Below, piece by piece: positions 43,714 through 51,943 of a stretch of 64,000 nucleotides of DNA. The notes below the pieces were generated by a model. It was given only the letters and a program-made list of their open reading frames with translations, made no database searches and had not been told where the DNA came from. The stretch lies in assembly GCF_000013645.1 (NCBI RefSeq), contig NC_007952.1, positions 1,798,001 to 1,862,000 of the forward strand, in the 5' to 3' direction. The first letter of the stretch is position 1. Every line of letters begins with the position of its first letter. The stretch comes from Paraburkholderia xenovorans LB400. Lineage in GTDB: Bacteria > Pseudomonadota > Gammaproteobacteria > Burkholderiales > Burkholderiaceae. A program made the position numbers and the translations under genes.

Positions 43714-45202
43714 GTGATTCTCCGGAGCAGACTTCGGTTGCGTCATCCGCGGACGGTGAGGCGGTGGCCGTTTCGCCGTGCCACGCGCGCGCCAGATCGA
43801 GCAGCATCGCGTCTTCATGCGCGCGCGCGACGAACGTCACGCCGAACGGCAGGCCCGCGTGTCTGCCGATCGCACAGAGGCCGGCCGGCACCGCCAGCGC
43901 GGACAGGTCGAGCAGGTTCACGAAGTTCGTGTAGTAGCCGAAGCGCGAATTCACGCGGATCGGGTCGGCTTCCAGTTCGTCGACGGTGGCGGTGGTCGCC
44001 GAGGTCGGCGTGACGATCGCGTCGATGCGCTGCCAGACTTCGGCGGCCTGCATGCGCAGGAACGCGAGGCGGTCGAACGCGGCGAACGCATCGGCCGCAC
44101 TCCAGCGCGCCGCCCCGCCGATGATCTCGCGGATCACCGGATGCAGCGCGTCAGGCTGCGTGTCGACGAACTGGCGGATCGCGGCGAGCCGCTCCGCGAC
44201 CCACGGTCCTTCGTAGAGCAGCCGCGCGGTGGCGAGGAACGGCTCGAAATCGATCTCGACCAGTTCGGCACCGGCTGCGCGCAAGCGCGTTAGCGCGGCG
44301 TCGAAAGCGTGCGCGTACGATGTGTCGCCGAAGAATTCGAGCTGGTTCGCGCGCGGCACGCCGAAGCGCACACCGCGCAGCGACCGTTGCGCACCGGGTT
44401 GCGCCACGGCTTGCGTCACGGCTTGCGTCACGGCTTGTGTCACTGCTTGAGTCACGGCTTGCGGCGGCTGGAATTCCCGCGCATACGGGTCGCCTTCCGT
44501 GACGCCCCGCGCGGCGTCGAACACGCGCTGCGCGTCGTCCGCCGAGCGCGCGAAGATCGACACGCAATCGAGCGATTTACACGCGGGCACCACGCCTGCC
44601 GTGCTCAACAAACCCTTGGTCGGCTTCAACCCGATCAGGCCGTGAAAGGCCGCGGGCACGCGCCCCGAACCCGCGGTGTCGGTGCCCAGCGAAAACGCCG
44701 CCAGCCCGAGCGCGACCGAAACCGCCGAGCCGGAACTCGAACCGCCCGACGCATAGCGCGGATCGAGCGCGTTGCGGCACGCGCCGTGCGGCGAACGCTG
44801 CCCGGACAGACCCGTGGCGAACTGATCGAGGTTGGTCTTGCCAATCGGAATCGCACCGGCGGCGATCAGGCGCGCGACTACCGGCGCGCTGACCGTGGGC
44901 GTGTACGCATAGGCGGGGCACGCGGCCGTGGTCGGAATGCCGGCGAGATCGATGTTGTCCTTGATGGCGAACGGTATGCCGTACAGCGGCAACGTGCCCA
45001 TGTCGCGGCCTTCCAGTGCGTCGACGTAACGCATCATCTCGTCGCGGCTCAAAGGACGGATCCACGCATGATGCGGGTCGTCGCCCGAGGTGCGCGCGGC
45101 GATCGCGTCGATCAGTTGCGCGGGCGTCAGGCTGCCGGCGCGGTAGCGCGCGTGTAGTCCGGCGATCGACATGGACTGGAACAGATCGTCGTGTGATTTC
45201 AT
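43700..45202 (-). CDS. atzF: Allophanate hydrolase, amidase domain only
   Basis: 500 residues. The amidase-signature triad has the family spacing: Lys81 (FAIKDNID), cis-Ser155 (SGGSSSGSA) and nucleophile Ser179 (TDTAGSGR). It cleaves allophanate to N-carboxycarbamate and ammonia. Known allophanate hydrolases are about 600 residues, with a C-terminal domain that this protein lacks: it stops soon after the amidase fold and the permease start overlaps its end. Residues about 291-310 are a repeated AVTQ tract from a 12-bp tandem repeat. The ATG at 45202 overlaps the carboxylase stop as ATGA; the ATG at 45208 sits too close to GGAGG. Confidence 0.85.
   Translation of the reverse strand: MKSHDDLFQSMSIAGLHARYRAGSLTPAQLIDAIAARTSGDDPHHAWIRPLSRDEMMRYVDALEGRDMGTLPLYGIPFAIKDNIDLAGIPTTAACPAYAYTPTVSAPVVARLIAAGAIPIGKTNLDQFATGLSGQRSPHGACRNALDPRYASGGSSSGSAVSVALGLAAFSLGTDTAGSGRVPAAFHGLIGLKPTKGLLSTAGVVPACKSLDCVSIFARSADDAQRVFDAARGVTEGDPYAREFQPPQAVTQAVTQAVTQAVTQAVAQPGAQRSLRGVRFGVPRANQLEFFGDTSYAHAFDAALTRLRAAGAELVEIDFEPFLATARLLYEGPWVAERLAAIRQFVDTQPDALHPVIREIIGGAARWSAADAFAAFDRLAFLRMQAAEVWQRIDAIVTPTSATTATVDELEADPIRVNSRFGYYTNFVNLLDLSALAVPAGLCAIGRHAGLPFGVTFVARAHEDAMLLDLARAWHGETATASPSADDATEVCSGESHGRH
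44405..44464 (-). repeat. Five-copy 12-bp in-frame tandem repeat in the allophanate hydrolase gene
   Basis: The unit CACGGCTTGCGT (plus strand) is repeated with small changes and encodes AVTQ four times and AVAQ once on the minus strand. Copy-number change by one unit would keep the frame. It lies in a surface loop region after the catalytic core. Confidence 0.9.
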
Positions 45203-48200
45203 TTGCATGTGGCCTCCTCGGTGGCGTCGGCTGCAATGCCGGCGCGCATCACCATCAAACGTTGCCCCGCGACGACCGCCGCGCCCTGAGCGCAATCGAT
45301 CGCTTCGATCACGCCGTCGCCAGTCGCGGTGACAGAGATTTCCATCTTCATCGACTCGACGATCGCAACCACCTGGCCGTCGCTCACGCGCTCGCCTTCG
45401 CTCACGAGCAGCTTCCACACGCTGCCCGACACGTCGGCGACGATGCCTTGCTGACCGGCTGCGAGCGCGTCGTTCGCCGCCGCACCGGCGGCTGCATCGC
45501 CATCCGCTTCGCCACCCGTTTCGCCGACGTATTCCGCATGACCGGCGGCGTTCCAGCGCTCGCGCTCCGCGTCGAACGCGGCTTGCTGCGCGCTCTTGAA
45601 TGCGGAGATGGATCCGGCTTCGTCCTTCAGGAAGCGGTTGTACGCGCCGAGGTCGAACACGGACTCCTCGATCTTCAGGCTCGCGCGGCCCGCGATGAAA
45701 TCCGTGCGCAGTTCGGCCAGTTCGGCTTCGCTGACTTCGTAGAAGCGGATTTCATCGAAGAAGCGCAGCAGCCAGGGCTTGCCCGCTTCGAACTCGCGCG
45801 TGGTGCGATAGCGGTTCCACATCTGCACGGTGCGGCCGACGAACTGATAGCCGCCCGGCCCTTCCATTCCATACACGCACAGATACGCGCCGCCAATGCC
45901 CACCGCGTTCTCCGGCGTCCACGTGCGCGCCGGGTTGTATTTGGTGGTGACGAGCCGGTGGCGCGGGTCGAGCGGCGTCGCGACCGGCGCGCCGAGATAG
46001 ACGTCGCCGAGGCCCATGACGAGGTAGCGCGCGTCGAACACGATACGCTTCACGTCGTCGATGCTGTTCAGCCCGTTGATGCGGCGAATGAACTCGATAT
46101 TGCTCGGACACCACGGCGCGTCGGGCCGCACCGATTGCATGTAGCGCTCGATCGCGATGCGCGTCGACGGGTCGTCCCACGAGAGCGGCAGATGCACGAT
46201 GCGGTTCGGCACGCGCATCTCGTCGATGGCGGGCAGTTCGCGCTCGGCTTGCCGCAGATGCGCGAGCAAGGTGTCGTGCGAGAGCACGCGGTGGTCGAAA
46301 TGCACCTGCAGCGAGCGGATGCCGGGCGTCAGATCGATGATGCCCGGCAGCCGGTGTGCGTCGAGCCAGTTCATCAACGCATGCACGCGAAAGCGCAGGT
46401 TCAGGTCGAGCACGAGCGGGCCGTATTCGATCAGTACGTTCTGGTCGCCGGAGCGGCGATACACCACGCCGGTGCCCTCGCCTGCCGTGGGATCGCGATA
46501 GAGGATGCAATCGTGGCCCTTGTCGCCGGCCTGAGCCACATGCTTTGGCGCGGCGAGCGCCGCCTTGACCGGCATGCGTTCGAAGCGCACCGTATCGCCG
46601 GGCCGCAATTGCCCGAGCTTCCACAACTCTTCGCCCACTACGGTGACCGGACACACGAAACCACCGAGGCTCGGACCGTCAGGGCCGAGAATCACCGGCA
46701 TGTCGCCGGTGAAATCCACCGCGCCGACCGCATACGCGTTGTCGTGAATGTTCGACGGATGCAGTCCAGCCTCGCCGCCGTCCGTGCGGGCCCATTGCGG
46801 CTTCGGGCCGATCAGGCGCACACCCGTGCGGCTGGAGTTGTAGTGCACGGTCCAGCGCGTGCCGTAGAGCATCGCGATGTCGTCGGGTGTGAAGAAATCG
46901 GGCGCGCCGTGCGGGCCGTCCAGCACGCCGAGCGTCCAGTCGTGCGTCATCTCCGGCACGCGCGCCGCGTCCAGTTGCGCGCCCGCTTCGCCGCGGCCCG
47001 CACCGTCCGCGAGATGCAGCACGTCGCCTTTGCGCAGCGCACGCCCCGCATGGCCGCCGAACTGGCCGAGCGTGAAAGTCGCCTTACTGCCCAGATAATC
47101 CGGCACTTGCAGGCCGCCCTTCAACGCAAGACACGCGCGCATGCCGGCGCCCGTCACGCCGCCAAGCTTGAGCACGGAACCGGCCGGCGCGCGCGTGACC
47201 TGCCAGAGCGCGACCGGCGCGCCGTCCAGCGTGGCGGCGAGCGGCGCGCCGCCCAGCACGAACAGCGTCGCGGTATTGAAGCGCAACGTGGCGCCGACCA
47301 TCGCGCATTCGAGCCCTGCGGCATCGGCGGGATTGCCGAGCAGTTCGTTGGCGAGGCGAAACGACAGATCGTCCATCGGACCCGATGGCGGCACGCCGAT
47401 GTCCCAATAGCCGGTGCGTCCAGGCGTCTGCTGCACGGTTGTCTGCACGCCGCCGTCGAGCACGTCGATGGTGTGCGGCGCGAACATGAAGCGCGACAGG
47501 AACGCGGTGGTCTGCTCGCCGCGTGCAAACGTCGCCGAGCCGGCAATCGCGCGCAGATAGTCGAGATTGGTCTCTATGCCGTAGAGCTGCGTTTCTTCCA
47601 GCGCGGCGCGCAGTGCCGCAAGCGCGGCCTCGCGCGTCCCGCCTTTGACGATCAGCTTGGCCAGCAACGGATCGTAGAAAGCGCTGACTTCCGTGCCCGC
47701 ATCGACCCAGGTGTCGGCTCGCGCGGCGGCGGCGAACGCGACATGCGTCAGCACGCCCGCGCTCGGTTGAAACTGCTTGTGCGGGTCTTCCGCGTACAGA
47801 CGCACCTGGATGCTTGCACCACGCGGCACGGGCGCGAGCGTATCGAGCGGCGCGAGTTCGCCCTCGGCCTCGCGAATCATCCACTCCACCAGATCGATAC
47901 CCGTGACCTCTTCCGTCACGCAATGCTCGACTTGCAGCCGCGTGTTCACTTCGAGGAAATAAAACTGCCGCGTATCGGCATCGAAGACGAACTCGACCGT
48001 GCCCGCCGACTTGTACTTCACGGCTTGCGCGAGGCGCACCGCGCTCGCATGCAGCGCGCTGCGTTCCGCGGGCGTCAAACCGGGCGCGGGCGTTTCCTCG
48101 ATCACCTTCTGATTGCGCCGCTGCACCGAGCAGTCGCGCTCACCGAGGGCGATCACGCCTCCGTGGCCGTCGCCGAAAATCTGCACTTCGATATGGCGCG

Positions 48201-48816
48201 CGTTCTCGACGAACTTTTCGAGGTAGACGCCGGCGTTGGCAAAATTGGCTTCGCCGAGCCGCGCGACCGAAGCGAACACGCTCTCCAGTTGCGCCGCGTC
48301 GCGACACAGCGACATGCCGATACCGCCGCCGCCCGCGGTGCTTTTCAGCATCACGGGATAGCCGATCGACTCCGCCTCGCGCAACGCCGCGCTCACGTCG
48401 GGCAGCAAGCCGGTGCCCGGCAGCAGCGCAACGTGGTTGGCTCGCGCCAGTTCACGCGCCGTATGCTTGAGGCCGAACTCGCGCATCTGCGTCGGGGTCG
48501 GGCCGATGAAACGGATTCCCGCGTCGTCGCAAGCCTGCGCGAAAGCGGCGTTCTCGGACAGAAAGCCGTAGCCGGGATGCACGGCGTCGGCGCCGCACGC
48601 GCGCGCGGCATCGAGAATCGCCGCGCTGTTCAGATAGCTCTGCGCCGCGAGCGCGGGGCCGATGCACACCGCGTCATCGGCGAGCATCACATGCATGGCG
48701 TGGCGATCGGCCTCTGAATACACCGCGACCGACGCAATGCCCAGACGCTTGAGCGTACGAATCACGCGGCAGGCAATCTCGCCGCGATTGGCAATCAGGA
48801 CTTTGCGGAATCTCAT
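45199..48816 (-). CDS. Guanidine carboxylase (urea carboxylase family, biotin-dependent)
   Basis: 1205 residues. Domains in order: biotin carboxylase (about 1-450; ATP-grasp loop KSTAGGGGIGMSL), the two allophanate-hydrolase-subunit-like/KipA-KipI domains that form the carboxyltransferase (about 470-1050), and a C-terminal biotinyl domain with the biotinylated Lys in ESMKMEISV. It carboxylates guanidine with bicarbonate and ATP. Guanidine rather than urea is inferred from the guanidine-I riboswitch and the two DUF1989 deiminase subunit genes directly upstream. The ATG at 48816 overlaps the preceding stop as ATGA. Confidence 0.9.
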   Translation of the reverse strand: MRFRKVLIANRGEIACRVIRTLKRLGIASVAVYSEADRHAMHVMLADDAVCIGPALAAQSYLNSAAILDAARACGADAVHPGYGFLSENAAFAQACDDAGIRFIGPTPTQMREFGLKHTARELARANHVALLPGTGLLPDVSAALREAESIGYPVMLKSTAGGGGIGMSLCRDAAQLESVFASVARLGEANFANAGVYLEKFVENARHIEVQIFGDGHGGVIALGERDCSVQRRNQKVIEETPAPGLTPAERSALHASAVRLAQAVKYKSAGTVEFVFDADTRQFYFLEVNTRLQVEHCVTEEVTGIDLVEWMIREAEGELAPLDTLAPVPRGASIQVRLYAEDPHKQFQPSAGVLTHVAFAAAARADTWVDAGTEVSAFYDPLLAKLIVKGGTREAALAALRAALEETQLYGIETNLDYLRAIAGSATFARGEQTTAFLSRFMFAPHTIDVLDGGVQTTVQQTPGRTGYWDIGVPPSGPMDDLSFRLANELLGNPADAAGLECAMVGATLRFNTATLFVLGGAPLAATLDGAPVALWQVTRAPAGSVLKLGGVTGAGMRACLALKGGLQVPDYLGSKATFTLGQFGGHAGRALRKGDVLHLADGAGRGEAGAQLDAARVPEMTHDWTLGVLDGPHGAPDFFTPDDIAMLYGTRWTVHYNSSRTGVRLIGPKPQWARTDGGEAGLHPSNIHDNAYAVGAVDFTGDMPVILGPDGPSLGGFVCPVTVVGEELWKLGQLRPGDTVRFERMPVKAALAAPKHVAQAGDKGHDCILYRDPTAGEGTGVVYRRSGDQNVLIEYGPLVLDLNLRFRVHALMNWLDAHRLPGIIDLTPGIRSLQVHFDHRVLSHDTLLAHLRQAERELPAIDEMRVPNRIVHLPLSWDDPSTRIAIERYMQSVRPDAPWCPSNIEFIRRINGLNSIDDVKRIVFDARYLVMGLGDVYLGAPVATPLDPRHRLVTTKYNPARTWTPENAVGIGGAYLCVYGMEGPGGYQFVGRTVQMWNRYRTTREFEAGKPWLLRFFDEIRFYEVSEAELAELRTDFIAGRASLKIEESVFDLGAYNRFLKDEAGSISAFKSAQQAAFDAERERWNAAGHAEYVGETGGEADGDAAAGAAANDALAAGQQGIVADVSGSVWKLLVSEGERVSDGQVVAIVESMKMEISVTATGDGVIEAIDCAQGAAVVAGQRLMVMRAGIAADATEEATCK

Positions 48817-49469
48817 TGCGCATCCCATATCGTCAGTCGCACGGGCGTCGGGTTGTAGCCGTTGCACGGATTGTTCAACTGCGGGCAGTTCGAAATCAGC
48901 ACTGTCACGTCCACGTCGGCGCGCATTTCAACGTACTTGCCCGGCGCGGAGATACCGTCCTCGAACGTCAGTTTGCCGGGCGGCGTGACCGGCACGTTCA
49001 TGAAGAAGTTGATGTTGCTCACAATGTCGCGCTTGCCGAGCTGCGTGCCCACGCCGCAGGTGCAATGCGTGATCGCATGCAGGAAGCTGTCGCGGCAGTT
49101 GTGCATGTAACGCTTGTCGAGTGCATAGCGCACCGTATTGCTTTCGGCCGCGCACGCGCCGCCGAGCGTATCGTGCCTGCCGCATGTGTCGGCCACGATC
49201 GTCAGCATCGGCTTGCCGAGGTTCGACATCAGCACGCTGCCGGCCGAGAGATAAAGATTGCGCTGCGCGCGGATCGTGTCCTGCGCGCTATAGCGTTCGA
49301 GCGGATCGGCGCTGTTGTAGAACAGCGTGTCGACCGCCTGATTGCCTTCCAGGTCGAGAATGCGGAACACCTGTCCGCGCTTGACTTCATGCAGCCACGG
49401 TTCGCCCGAAGGCAGCGTCAGGTCGTAGACCGCATGACGGAGTTCGAGCTTGCTTTCGATAATAGGCAT
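48813..49469 (-). CDS. Carboxyguanidine deiminase subunit (urea carboxylase-associated protein 1, DUF1989)
   Basis: 218 residues. The DUF1989 fold carries the family signatures LDLEGNQAVDTLFYN, SDPLERY-like SADPLERYSAQDT, and a cysteine-rich metal/active-site stretch CRDSFLHAITHCTCG. With its partner it converts carboxyguanidine to allophanate and ammonia (CgdAB). AAGGAG is well placed before the ATG at 49469. It is coupled to the carboxylase gene by ATGA. Confidence 0.9.
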   Translation of the reverse strand: MPIIESKLELRHAVYDLTLPSGEPWLHEVKRGQVFRILDLEGNQAVDTLFYNSADPLERYSAQDTIRAQRNLYLSAGSVLMSNLGKPMLTIVADTCGRHDTLGGACAAESNTVRYALDKRYMHNCRDSFLHAITHCTCGVGTQLGKRDIVSNINFFMNVPVTPPGKLTFEDGISAPGKYVEMRADVDVTVLISNCPQLNNPCNGYNPTPVRLTIWDAQ

Positions 49470-49480
49470 AGCGGGTCTCC

Positions 49481-50236
49481 TTAAACGAACAGACGGTCGG
49501 TGTTGACGAAGCCGCGCTCGTTCTCGGGACACGCCGAGCGGCAGAAATCGTCGGCCGGTACGCAGGCGTCGGTTGCATACGCGCGGTACGCGATCAGCTT
49601 GACGGGCTTCGGTTCGTATTCGGATGAAGGGTTCAGCGGATGCGGCGCGGTGGAGAACGCGACCAACGTATCCATTTCGAAGCGCAGATCGAACGCCGCG
49701 CCGGCCGGCGAATGGCCTGCTACGAAGCTGAGCGCGCCGTCCTCGCCGATCGCGAGTTTGCTGAAGAAGTTGATGTTGGCGACGAGATCGCGTGCGCCGA
49801 GGCCATGCTTCGCCAGTTCGAGCAGCAGGCTGTCGCGGCCGTTGCGGATCATCGCGTTGCGATGCTGCTGATAGCGGGCCACGCCGTATTTGCTCGCGAA
49901 CAGTTGCGCGTCGCCGACGCCGCCGAGCGGATCGTGCCAGCCGAGCGTATCGGCCGTGATCGACGCCAGCACGCGCCCCATGTCCGAGTAGAGCACGTGG
50001 CCGCGCGTCAGATGCGCGGTGTGCTGCGCCTTCAGCGTATCGGCCATGTTGTAGCGTTCGAGCGGTTCGTCGTGCCGGTGGAACACGGCGGCCAGATTCG
50101 CGCCGCCTTCGCTATCGACGGCGCGCAACGCCATGCCACGGCGCAGCACGCCGGACCAGTGCGTGCCGGCGGGAATCACCGTTTCCCATGCCACATGCGG
50201 GATCGGTGCGAGATCGACTGGGATTTGCGTCGACAT
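49481..50236 (-). CDS. Carboxyguanidine deiminase subunit (urea carboxylase-associated protein 2, DUF1989)
   Basis: 251 residues, the larger DUF1989 partner: VDSEGGANLAAVFHRHDEPLERYN, then the NINFF motif and a C-terminal PADDFCRSACPENERGF tail with two Cys. First gene of the minus-strand operon, directly after a guanidine-I riboswitch. GGAG lies 5 nt before the ATG at 50236. This ribosome binding site is complementary over 9 nt to part of the riboswitch, suggesting translational control. Confidence 0.9.
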   Translation of the reverse strand: MSTQIPVDLAPIPHVAWETVIPAGTHWSGVLRRGMALRAVDSEGGANLAAVFHRHDEPLERYNMADTLKAQHTAHLTRGHVLYSDMGRVLASITADTLGWHDPLGGVGDAQLFASKYGVARYQQHRNAMIRNGRDSLLLELAKHGLGARDLVANINFFSKLAIGEDGALSFVAGHSPAGAAFDLRFEMDTLVAFSTAPHPLNPSSEYEPKPVKLIAYRAYATDACVPADDFCRSACPENERGFVNTDRLFV

Positions 50237-50237
50237 G

Positions 50238-50246
50238 GAGGCTCCA
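50238..50246 (-). promoter_or_regulatory. Ribosome binding site complementary to the riboswitch core
   Basis: The leader reads UGGAGCCUC just before the AUG. GAGGCUCCA in the riboswitch (plus-strand positions 50318-50326) is its exact reverse complement. Pairing would hide the ribosome binding site in the ligand-free state and is incompatible with the folded ACGG junction. Confidence 0.5.
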
Positions 50247-50289
50247 GGTATCGGTTGGGAATAAGCGTGAGAGGGCGATTGACCGACAT

Positions 50290-50418
50290 CGCGACCTCCC
50301 GGGCTTTTATCCCTCCGTGGAGCCTCGCCGGCGCCTTGAAAGAAGGTGAACGGCAAGACCGGATTGCTCTCGGACCAGGCATCGTGCGCATGAAAGCGTC
50401 CGACCGGAACCCTAGCGA
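50290..50418 (-). promoter_or_regulatory. Guanidine-I (ykkC) riboswitch, copy 1
   Basis: Minus-strand leader of the deiminase-carboxylase operon. The hallmark strings of the class are present in order: CTAGGGTTCCGG, TGGTCCGAGAGCAA, CCACGGAGGGATAAAAGCCC, GGGAGGT. These match the second copy at 53470-53610 wherever the class is conserved and differ in the variable stems. No T-run terminator follows; the ribosome binding site lies about 50 nt downstream, so control may be translational. Binding of guanidine should turn expression on. Confidence 0.92.
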
Positions 50419-50464
50419 TCCTGAAGATGATGCAAATTACTTCGCACCTCTCGGTGTATCGCTA

Positions 50465-50480
50465 AGCGAGTTGTGTGCCA
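50465..50480 (-). promoter_or_regulatory. Sigma-54-like -24/-12 promoter upstream of riboswitch copy 1
   Basis: Read on the minus strand: TGGCAC-ACAAC-TCGCT, one mismatch to the TGGCAC-N5-TTGCW consensus, with GG and GC correctly spaced. It would start transcription near 50454, about 35 nt before the aptamer. Sigma-54 control fits a nitrogen-scavenging operon. Confidence 0.55.
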
Positions 50481-50798
50481 GTGTCCCGTCGCGATTGCGG
50501 CAAGTGCGGCGTGGCAAGGGATTGGATATGAAGGCGGCCTCGTCGCTCCGAGCGCGGGTGGATCGCTCACGCACCAGCGCCGCTGGTGAACGCGCACCAC
50601 TTGAATGCGCGGAGCACCATGATTGGGCTCGATCTTCTCGTGCGGCACGCTCGGGCCGGCTTCGGGCGATGGCATGGTGTGTGCGTATCAACGCGCCACG
50701 TCCACTCCCTTCCCGACCCGACCATGCCGACGCTTGCCGCTATTCGCCGCGCACTTTACGCCCTCATGTCGGCACGTTTCATCGAATTGCAGAAACAG

Positions 50799-50827
50799 CA
50801 GCGCCGCTCGTAGCCCAAGCGGCGCTG
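50799..50827 (-). terminator. Rho-independent-like terminator of the oxygenase operon
   Basis: CAGCGCCGCT and AGCGGCGCTG form a perfect 10-bp stem with a 9-nt loop. On the minus strand it is followed by a T-rich stretch (GCTGTTTCTG). It lies 55 nt after the oxygenase stop. Confidence 0.6.
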
Positions 50828-50881
50828 TTGTCGTGACGCTGCGCATTCAGGCTCTGCCATCCGCTCCGCGCGCGTCTTGTC

Positions 50882-51943
50882 TCAGCCTTCAGCATCCTGC
50901 TCCGCGCTTGCATAACGCGCCTGCTGGCCGAAGCTCGCCAGCGCCTTCGATCCGTCGGGCAACACGAGTTCTCCCCGTTCGAGACGCGCCTTCAGATAGG
51001 TAAAGCTCTGTGCCGTCTGCGCGTACAGATGGTCGCCCGCCGACACGGGCGGATACTTCGCCACCGCCTCGGGTGTCGCGAACTGCGGCAGCGGTGCGAC
51101 CACCGTGTGATAGTCGCAGGCGAAAAAGAGCGGGAACGAATAGCGCTCCTCCCGCACTTTGCGCACACGATGCGAAGTCGCGACATAGGTGCCGCCCGTC
51201 CACACTTCCAGCATGTCGCCGATGTTCACGACGAACGCGTTTCCGACCGGCGGCGCATCGATCCACTCGCCCCTGCCGTTCATCACTTCGAGACCGGGCG
51301 CGGTCGGCAGCAGGATCGTGAAGCACTCGTAGTCGGTATGCGCGCCGATGCCCGGCCGGTCTTCGGCTGACGGATCGAGCGGATAGTGGATCAGGCGCAA
51401 CTGGCTCGGCGGCTTGCGTAGATAGCGCTCGAAGTGCTGCTCGGGCAAGCCGAGCGCGAGCGAAAAGCCACGAAACAACGCGCGGCCGAGTTCGAACGAC
51501 GCTTCATAGTAGCCGCCCACCGCCTCGCGAAAACCCGGTTGTTCGGGCCAGCTATTCGAGCCGAGCATCGGTGTGCCGGCAATCACGTCGGGGTCGTCGG
51601 CGGGCAGTTCGCGGCCTGTGTCGAACGCTTCCTTCCTGTCGCGCTTGCCGCCCGCGAAGACTTCCTCGCCTTCGGGCACATAGCCGCGATGCGCGCTCGA
51701 GTTGCCGATGTAATAGCGCATCTTCCAGTCGTGCCCGGCGGCAAAGAAGCGTTTGGCCTGCTCGATCAGCGCGCCCTGCTGTCCGCGCGACACCTGATGG
51801 CCGGTGACGTAAAAGAACCCGGCCTCGCGTGCGGCGCGATCCAGTTCGCGGGCGGTGGCGAGTCGGCGGTCTATGTCGTCGCTGAAGAGGCCGCTGACAT
51901 CGACGATAGGCAAGTGCTTAAAACCGGTATGGGTTGAGCTCAT
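50882..51943 (-). CDS. 2-oxoglutarate/Fe(II)-dependent oxygenase (isopenicillin N synthase family)
   Basis: 353 residues. An N-terminal DIOX_N region (about 10-120, with GFFYVTGH) precedes a 2OG-Fe(II) core with iron ligands His and Asp in GAHTDYECF, the distal His in ATSHRVRKV and the 2-oxoglutarate Arg in RYSFPLFF. All key residues are intact. RGYVPEGEEV is shared with many family members, including the ethylene/guanidine-forming enzyme, but it is not diagnostic. The ATG overlaps the TIM-barrel gene stop as ATGA. It lies between the two guanidine riboswitches but has none itself. Substrate unknown. Confidence 0.88.
   Translation of the reverse strand: MSSTHTGFKHLPIVDVSGLFSDDIDRRLATARELDRAAREAGFFYVTGHQVSRGQQGALIEQAKRFFAAGHDWKMRYYIGNSSAHRGYVPEGEEVFAGGKRDRKEAFDTGRELPADDPDVIAGTPMLGSNSWPEQPGFREAVGGYYEASFELGRALFRGFSLALGLPEQHFERYLRKPPSQLRLIHYPLDPSAEDRPGIGAHTDYECFTILLPTAPGLEVMNGRGEWIDAPPVGNAFVVNIGDMLEVWTGGTYVATSHRVRKVREERYSFPLFFACDYHTVVAPLPQFATPEAVAKYPPVSAGDHLYAQTAQSFTYLKARLERGELVLPDGSKALASFGQQARYASAEQDAEG

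Larger units (their letters stand above)
50419..50881. other. Upstream region of the guanidine operon and downstream region of the oxygenase
   Basis: Contains the sigma-54-like element near 50470 and a GC hairpin at 50799-50827. A plus-strand ORF of 29 codons (50724-50813) reads MPTLAAIRRALYALMSARFI and then a basic end; it has no good ribosome binding site and I do not recognise it. TGGTG/CACCA inverted repeats around 50587 resemble enhancer-type elements but do not match NtrC spacing. The rest is unassigned. Confidence 0.5.

Noticed and set aside
45016..48717. Plus-strand open frame of more than 1200 codons opposite the carboxylase gene
   Set aside because: A high-G+C mirror of the carboxylase coding strand. 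Its Arg/His-rich composition has no domain, whereas the minus-strand frame is a complete biotin carboxylase.
45199..48816. Urea carboxylase as the product
   Set aside because: The family includes both. The guanidine-I riboswitches and the two DUF1989 deiminase genes favour guanidine as substrate; urea use as a side activity is not excluded.
50566..50625. NtrC enhancer-like GCACC/GGTG repeats upstream of the guanidine operon
   Set aside because: Arms are present, but spacing and orientation do not match the TGCACC-N5-GGTGCA type; reported only as unassigned.
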